Below the pieces are notes generated by a model, which worked only from the letters and a program-made list of their open reading frames with translations, was not told the DNA's origin and made no database searches. Position numbers and translations under genes: made by a program. A stretch of DNA of 64,000 bases from Sequoia sempervirens (lineage: Eukaryota; Streptophyta; Pinopsida; Cupressales; Cupressaceae): the NCBI GenBank assembly GCA_007258455.2, contig VDFB02358134.1, forward strand, positions 216,055,565-216,119,564. The letters are read 5' to 3'. This document shows positions 57,457 through 64,000 of the stretch, piece after piece; the stretch's first letter is position 1; each line of letters starts with the position of its first letter.

Positions 57457-57909
57457 CCTCTTTGAATAGTATGATTGTTAAAGCGGTGTTGTTTAAAGTT
57501 ATTTGATGTCATTCTAAATAACTTTCACATTGCTTCATTCTTGACAACCAATCTTGTGTTTGTCTTGAACACTAAAGTAATTATTTAAGTTCATTTTTAT
57601 AATTGCTTTAGGACTCATACTATTCACTCTTGTGTTATGTTAAGTTAGATCCTTATAGGTGTATTTAATTTAACATATTCTCTAATCACTAAAGATGATT
57701 CTACAGTAAAAATGAAAAATGTTTTATATTAGATCACATCAATCCTATTAACTCATGAAGGCATGAATTAAATACTTTTACCATAAGTCATTTAATTAAT
57801 CACATTACATTTAACATTCAAACACCAAGATCTAAAACAACATGAAATATGCATGTATATATATATATATCAAAAATATTTATATACATCTCATCATCAC
57901 ATACAAAAT
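57457..57909 (+). other. Spacer after integrase, no gene
   Basis: AT-rich sequence with a TA microsatellite at about 57854-57872. I see no coding sequence. Confidence 0.6.
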
Positions 57910-60440
57910 CACCAAGGTCTTTGAGAACTAGACCCCTCAGGCTCTAGCACTTGGGATCTGGTCCTTGGATGTCATGAAACAGTCATGTGTGATCGTGACC
58001 GCGAACAGTCAAGTCTCAGTGCATACTCCAAACCTTGTACTTGACCAATAGCCTCAAGATGCTCCTCTGCCATTTGATCCCTCTCTACTCATACATGTGC
58101 TAGCTTTGCATGCAATCTCTCAACCTCTGTTGAGGTTTGCGATGACTATGCTGCACTCTCAGATCAATGAATTCATCTCCTCGCACTCTCATATGCTACC
58201 TATAAGGTCTGAGTGACTTTGGCTTCTCCTCTACAATCGGCGGGGGCATGTAGTTAGGATCTATCTCCTCGTCATCAATGGATGCATGCACTATCTTTGT
58301 GGCAGTCTGACGATAAAACTCTCACTAGTCTCTCATTGCTCCTCCGAGATAGACAAGGTACATAATCAGTACACATCATTGATATATATAAATATGAAAC
58401 ATAAATATACTCAAGTACATGTGTAAAATCAAAATTTTCATCACCTATTTCTCTAGGTGCATGAGGAATATCAACCTCATCCTCTCTGGGGGGCAGGGAG
58501 GATGTGCTAGCCTCTCTTTGACTCTAGGTGTCGATGTCTACTATAGCTACTACACATGATTTGGTCTTGTAAGTGTGTGAGGACTCTCCATGCTCATACT
58601 AATCCTCAATTGTTACCTCATCACCCTCACTCAAGGGTGGATCCTCCTTGTAATACTCATCCTCCTCCTAATCCTCATCCTCCTCCTCATCCTCTCCTCC
58701 ATCTTGGTTCTCATAATCAGGATCAACCTCTGTATCATACTCGTCATTAATAACATCAATAAATATATCTGATGGCCTATATCGCACATCCTCTGCTCTA
58801 TCCTCTAGCTCATCTCCCTCATCTGGTGTTGGTCTTGCATCACCTATAGGGACATCCATGGGGAATACAGAAGCTATTCCTGTCACTGGCCACCACTCCT
58901 CATGCTCATATGTGCTACCAACATCATCAATGTCAGAAACTAGTGGTTGATTGTGATTTGAAGCATCAAAATCACTCTCACAGACATGATCTATAGTAAG
59001 CTTAATAGTATCACCTAGCCTTCAAGCACTCTGTACTGATCGCCTAATGAAGGGGTACACCCTCGGTGGTGTCTGCACCTGCCCAAACTAGAATTTTTGT
59101 ACAATGTAGTCATGCCTCCCAACTAGAAACCTATCCATCCACATCCTCCTCAATTGTCCTATGGGATCTGGTCACTGTAGAGTGAGTAGATAGGGTTTCC
59201 ATAAGATCTCTTCCTCCTCCAACCAGTCAAACCTCACCCTCCAAAAATGTAAATCTTTGTACCACCACAAGTGTCACAAAGGATAACCGAATGCTCGTGG
59301 ATATCCTGCAGCTATAGCACAAGGGAATCCAATAGGCTTGATGCATGTAATATGCTCGAGGCACCACACCTGCAGAAGCATGTAGTGCACCATACTATTG
59401 ATCTCTCAAAACACAAATCTGCCAAGATCATAATATAAGTGTGCTAGGATGTAGTGACCCCATGCATAGACTATCTTTTCCTTGTACATACCTCGAATCA
59501 AATGTACCAATCCTCAATCTAAGTGTGTCACTCGTCCATTAGGATTGAGAACAAGAGCCATTGTATGCATCATAATCCATCTAACAATAGGAGCTCATGA
59601 ATATAGAAGCATGGGCAGCTCGATCCGTGCTCTAACAAGCTCATCGTGAACTAGTCCACCAAGGAAATACTGCATATCCACCTTCTTCTCATGGAATGAC
59701 CGATCCCCCCAGAAATATACCTGCTCCTCCTAAATAGGGACTCAGAGAATGCAATGTACATCCTTGAGAGTGATGTCTATCTCCCTGATAGGAAGATGAA
59801 AGGTACATGTATCAGCATCCCAAAGCTCGCACATAGCCATAAGCATGGCGTCATGGTATCTCACAGGTGGCATAAGATATGCCCAATAGATACCTATGGA
59901 CTGTAAATGCTCTGTCTCTATTGTCGATAGCACTGGAGTGTGATCTCTAAGAAAAGTAAGTTGTCTCCCCACTAGCCATTGTCACAACTGGGCAGGGACC
60001 TATCCAAAATCATCACAAAATGCTCTAAAATCCATCTCATCTCTTCAATTTTTATAAATTTCATCATGCAAATGTGCTAAAGTATATCTAGTGTGCTTTT
60101 CTAATGGCCCTAGACACTTTAAAACCCTTTTAGGACATTTCACAAAAAAATGGGATACTTTGCGAAGAAACAGAACACTTTGCAAACAAAAGGGACACTT
60201 TTCAAAGAAATGGGACACTTTGCAAAAAAACGGGACACTTTGCGAACTTTTTTCCAAGATCCTAAATTAACCTATCCATGTATTAAAAATCATTAAATTA
60301 TCAAAAAATCACACAACAAAAGTTGTAGAATTGACTCACCTCATAATACAGGTCGTCGTACGCCACCTACTCTCGAAGCATATCTAGTTGTGAAGGCCTA
60401 TATTCATGTCTGCTCGGCATATTCTCGTCAGACTCGTCAC
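57910..60440 (-). pseudogene. Antisense plant mobile domain (PMD) gene carried in the Tat 3' region
   Basis: Read on the minus strand: a short first exon (MPSRHEYRPSQLDML..., 60417 down to about 60330) ends at GAG|GTGAGT, a consensus 5' splice site. An intron with a 20-base array follows. The PMD part (60040 to about 59050) has LQSIGIYWAYLMPPVRYHDAM, LWDADTCTFHLPIREIDITLKDVHCIL and FWGDRSFHEKKVDMQYFL, the typical TFHLP..E..ITL.DV pattern of the PMD / aminotransferase-like family. Then come an acidic Asp/Glu-rich tail (58890-58600), a further possible intron near 58460-58350, and a coiled-coil-like end (VERLHAKL...ERDQMAEEHLEAI). About ten stops make it a pseudogene. Antisense ORFs between integrase and the polypurine tract are known in the Tat lineage. 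The host role of PMD proteins includes silencing and development. Confidence 0.75.
60131..60250 (-). repeat. Six 20-base tandem repeats in the putative PMD intron
   Basis: Units of exactly 20 bases on the plus strand, close to GGGACACTTTGCAAAAAAAC, with scattered substitutions and no indels. Confidence 0.92.
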
Positions 60441-61006
60441 TCTCAAGATACAAGCAGGTAAATTATAATAGTAAAAGAAAAATTACTCTACTTTCCTCTC
60501 TTTTACCTATTTTCACACTTTTTACTCTTATGCATTAACTTAGGGTTATTTTATCTTAAGAGTTTATAAAGCATCTTTTCTTCAAATCAACATAGCGAGA
60601 GCCCGAGAAATCTATTTTCGACATCGTTTGATGTGTTGGAATCATGATTCCACACTCAACATCATCAATTGTTTATCTTTATGTGGCATGGTACTTGGAA
60701 ATTCCCTACAATATGATGTTCCTTATTCGATGTGGCTAGATTAAAACCTTGATTCCACCTACGTAAAGCAAGCAAAATCAAGGGGGGCATACATCTACCA
60801 TCGAATCGAATCCTTAGGAGTTAGATAAAAGAATTTTTGAACAATTAGTGAAAGTGTGTTGCAAGATGCAGCTCCTAATGTTGTGGTTTTGTAGATAACT
60901 ACATTGGGGGCTTCATTCTCCCATATTTTGAACGAGTATCCTTTTTATAAAGTGCACTGTTTAGAGTCCTTTAGCTTACATATGCACATAGAGTCATATG
61001 GGTGCT
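60441..61006 (+). other. Tat 3' untranslated region, no gene
   Basis: About 570 bases with no coding sequence. Short purine runs (CAAGGGGGGCATAC at about 60779, CATTGGGGGCTTC at about 60903) resemble auxiliary polypurine tracts. Confidence 0.55.
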
Positions 61007-61016
61007 AAAGTGGGGG
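61007..61016 (+). other. Polypurine tract of the right-hand Tat element
   Basis: AAAGTGGGGG, five bases before the LTR start TGTACCGTAG. Confidence 0.82.
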
Positions 61017-61249
61017 CTAAATGTACCGTAGAAAATTGGACCCTCTTGAGAAAAGAGACAATTTCACATGTAATTAGACCCAATTTTGAGTCCCCTTGTG
61101 TCATTTATCCTTCAAAACGACATTTATAGGCCCCTAAGACCCATTATTTTTTATCTAGAGGCCCATTTTACCTAAGAAATCACTTAAATCTAGACAAACA
61201 ACATTCAATTCTTCCATATCTCAAAAACCCACCTTCAAAATTCAGTAGT

Positions 61250-61324
61250 GGGACCCATTCACCACCTTGGGTGAATGAGTCCCCTTTGTTGGGACCCATT
61301 CGCCAAGGGTGGCAAATGAGTCCC
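61250..61324 (+). repeat. Two adjacent hairpin motifs in LTR U3
   Basis: 61250-61283 pairs GGGACCCATTCACCC with GGGTGAATGAGTCCC. 61291-61324 pairs GGGACCCATTCGCC with GGCAAATGAGTCCC. They lie about 110-185 bases upstream of the TATA box. Confidence 0.82.
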
Positions 61325-61433
61325 TTTTGAGGGAAATTTCAATTTTGAGTGGGAATTCAATTAATTAAACTTAATTTTTTGGTGAATGTCAGCCTCTTAG
61401 GTCTAAATAACGGGAAAATTAGGTGTTGTTGCC

Positions 61434-61440
61434 TATAAAT
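61434..61440 (+). promoter_or_regulatory. LTR TATA box
   Basis: TATAAAT preceded by GCC, within the LTR and about 410 bases from its start. Transcription would start near 61465 by normal spacing. Confidence 0.6.
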
Positions 61441-62662
61441 ACTCATTTTTTAGTCATTTTACACATCTTTTAATCATTTTACAAAAGCAATTTCTAAAGT
61501 CAAGTCTTCTACAACAAGTTTCATTAGCAAAGTTGAAGTTTTAGGGCAGCAAACTAGGGTTTTTGCAGGTCTTGAAGCTCACTTTTTGGATCAAAGTTCA
61601 ACATTATAAAGCGTTGATGATGGATTCCTATGGTGAATCATGGAGAATTCTAGGTTGAGGATATGCAACTAGCCATCAAATAAAGCCTAAAGGCTTGTTT
61701 TCAAAGTGATTCCATCTTCCATTTCTTCTCTATCTTCAAATTAAGGTTTACATTTCATTTGCATGTCATTTTGTCTCCATTCTTGATGTGTTGTGAGATT
61801 TCTAGGGTTGAGATCTTGCATCACACAAATCACATTTGCATTTCCTATTCTTGCACAATAGGATAGGGTTTTTGACATACTTCAGAGTTTCCTAGTCTTT
61901 AACACATCTAGGGCTAGGGTTTTATGCAGATTTTTATTCATTCAATGTTTGATAACCCAATTTCGGGTTTGACCAAGGAAAACCCCCCATTAGACAAAAA
62001 ATTAAGTTGTTTTGTAGGAATTTTCTTAGATCCTGATTCGGGTTTCCATTAGAAAGTGTTGTACAGCTATCAAGGTGTAGAACATAAACTTGAAATCACA
62101 AAAAAATGAAAGTGGACTTATTCGCCATGCATGGTGAATGAGTCCCTCCTGAGGTGTCATTTTCAGTTAGATGTAGATCCAGACACCTAATTAGCAAAAA
62201 ATAGTTCCCATGCAGAAAAACCCTGACCTAGGACTGATTTTCCCAGGGTGGCGAATGAGTCCCAGTCAGCCCATAATTAGGTTTTTTTCAAATTTCCAGA
62301 TTGCTTTTCAGTCTTCTTCAGCTTCTCAGGTGCACATACTCAAAGATTTAGATTTATGTTTAGTTTAGTTCACATTTTTGTTCATCATTTCAAGCTTTTT
62401 GCAAACATCATTGTGTTTTCCAACATTGCATTATTCTTAGGTTTTGCATTCATAATATCTCAAATAGTTCATTTAATTGCACTTAGATCATTCCATTTAG
62501 CCTAAATAACATCATACATTGCATAATTGGAGTGAACCTAGCTAGACTTTTGAGTAGGGTTTATCTCTCTCCTTTTAGGTGAAACATTCCTAAGAGTGCA
62601 AGAGTAGCCTATAAGCCCTACACAAAAATCTACGATTCACTAAGAAAAGGGTCTCTACCCTT

Positions 62663-63057
62663 ATGAGTAGAGATAAAGGTGACATTGAGAGCTTAAGAAA
62701 TGAGATTTTTGAGAAAGTTTCCAATTTGAAAAAAGAAAGGCATGATGTTGTGTCTATCCTAGAAGATAATATACCAAAATTTACACAACATGAAGATGCT
62801 CAACATGAGCATGAGTAGAGAATGTGGGTGTAGAAGAAGAAATTGTTATTGGTAACACTCCTCTGGTAGGAGAAAACATTGTTGGAGAAGAAAATGTTGA
62901 AGAATTGCATAAGGAGGATAATCGAATAGATCATAACTCCCCTCCTTTAAAAAATACTGAAGAAGAGGTTGTACAAGACAACGTGGAGATCAATGAGGAA
63001 CAAAACACATAAAATGTGCCTCCTCAAGAAAATATTGCAATATCAGTTGATGATGAG
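62663..63057 (+). pseudogene. Second copy of the broken charged ORF, first piece
   Basis: The same two frames as 938-1332 (ATG 62663, stop, then the acidic frame 62824-63012). The few differences include t/c at about 62989 and c/a at 63030. It is followed by the same Element 1 LTR edge. Confidence 0.5.
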
Positions 63058-64000
63058 TGTAGAGGAGGGGGACCAACCACACCAAGGTTCTAGGTCATGG
63101 AGAGCCGAGAGCAAAAGGATGCCCTAATCTTCCTCAAGTTGGACAAGCATTTTCGCTCAAGGACAGAGAATGAAGAATACTCTCAAGTGCTCGTATCACT
63201 CTACTAACCCAAGAGTCTTGATGGGGCTAAATGAGAAGGCTTTTGGAACCCAAACTGTACCTTATACAACTCTTTGCTAGAGGACAACAACGCAGGTCAG
63301 GGACGACAATGTGATGTGTTGGCATCTCATAGGGGTGCTCATGTCCATATGGCTAGAAAGTACAAAAGTACAGTAAAGAGTGTCAAAAATCCACTAAAAA
63401 CTTAGCGGTTGAGGTTTGATGTGCTAACTAACATGATAACTAACAGAATAAGAAAAATAACTAGAAAGATGATATGCAAATGGAAAAATAAAATTTGGTG
63501 GAAATGAACTCATGAAAGGTCCAGTTCTCCAGGAAGATCCACATGAGTGTGTACCTACACACAATAGAGAGGGGAGAATTTTTGGGGCTGTATAGGGGTA
63601 TGTCACACTCAAACACCCGTTTTGGTGTTTCCACCTCCATGGACAGCCAGATAAATAGAGAGATAGAAACATTATAAAGGAAATAATGCTAGAAAAAAAA
63701 TGAAACCAAATAGTATGAGAGACACTATGCTACTCAAATCCAACAAAAAAGTAATATGAAAGAATTACCACCCTTGAACAAAGGCACTCAAGGCTAATGA
63801 GAGAGGAATGTAAGTCCGCAACTATGGCAGAGTTGATGTAGCCGCAACAACACCGAAAGAAGTCTTGGAAGACACCAAGCTACAACTTTTGTGGTAGATG
63901 TGTAGGATGTTGTGAGTGTTGGAAATGTGAAGCCAATAATGCAACCAGTAGCAAGAGTATGGAGCAAAATGTGAAGCTAGAGTGAAGATGAATGTGTAGA
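63058..64000 (-). repeat. Element 1 LTR, second locus copy (cut by the window end)
   Basis: Starts TGTAGAGGAGG with the same atgag in front, and matches 1333-2275 at all but about one position. The same insertion at the same site shows this is a duplicate of the left locus and not an independent insertion. Confidence 0.95.

Larger units (their letters stand above)
61022..62639 (+). repeat. 3' LTR of the right-hand Tat element (about 1618 bases)
   Basis: It begins TGTACCGTAG after the polypurine tract. The end CTACGATTCA is nearly its reverse complement. It contains two U3 hairpins, a TATA box at 61434 and one R/U5 hairpin. From 61725 it is the same sequence as 1-914. Confidence 0.72.

Noticed and set aside
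1..64000. Host protein-coding gene, tRNA or rRNA
   Set aside because: All sizeable coding segments are explained by retroelement or element-carried sequence, and no cloverleaf or rRNA core sequence was seen on reading both strands.

Overview
The window is a retrotransposon graveyard from a seed plant with a very large genome. I find no host gene, tRNA or rRNA in it. The lineages present (Tat-type Ty3/Gypsy with a second RNase H, and Sirevirus-like Ty1/Copia), the several layers of nested insertion and the general decay suit a conifer or other gymnosperm, but nothing in the sequence fixes the species.

Layout, left to right. Positions 1-914 are the end of a Tat-type LTR. A broken charged ORF follows (938-1332, 20826-21013, 22201-23057). 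It is split by Element 1 (1333-20820, minus strand, TSD atgag), an old gag-protease LTR element with no reverse transcriptase. Element 1 carries a solo Copia LTR in its gag (6739-7802) and, in one of its LTRs, the young Element 2 (9846-20220, plus strand, TSD ccatc). Element 2 has a single intact ORF of about 974 aa that I cannot assign to a family. A solo LTR (21021-22200) also splits the charged ORF. A Sirevirus-like 3' end with its LTR (23395-24745) follows, then a minus-strand Copia 5' half (24746-28825), a minus-strand Tat integrase fragment (28831-29890), about 4.6 kb without genes (29891-34494), a Gypsy gag fragment (34880-36159), a Copia LTR rich in tandem repeats (36160-37579) and an unidentified 1.4 kb. 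Element 4 is a Tat element (38984-48483) with a palindrome-rich LTR, gag, protease, G-patch, RT, RNase H, archaeal-type RNase H and part of the integrase. It ends at a 100-N assembly gap (48484-48583).

Right of the gap lie an unidentified minus-strand ORF (48584-50337) and a decayed Tat pol (50338-57456) interrupted by a 2.6 kb solo LTR (50541-53179, TSD ggtat). An antisense plant-mobile-domain gene follows (57910-60440), then a polypurine tract and an LTR (61022-62639). From 61725 to the end the sequence repeats positions 1-2275 almost exactly.

Most likely history: Element 1 entered the charged ORF long ago (its LTRs are strongly diverged). Element 2 entered Element 1 recently (its LTRs are nearly identical over their shared part). 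The 61.7 kb direct repeat is younger than Element 1, or it is an assembly effect. The most promising biology is Element 2 with its intact unknown protein and a leader shared with Element 4, which suggests it is a non-autonomous passenger of Tat elements. Other notable points are the G-patch and antisense PMD cargo of the Tat elements, and several LTR or UTR hairpins whose arms change in compensating ways.
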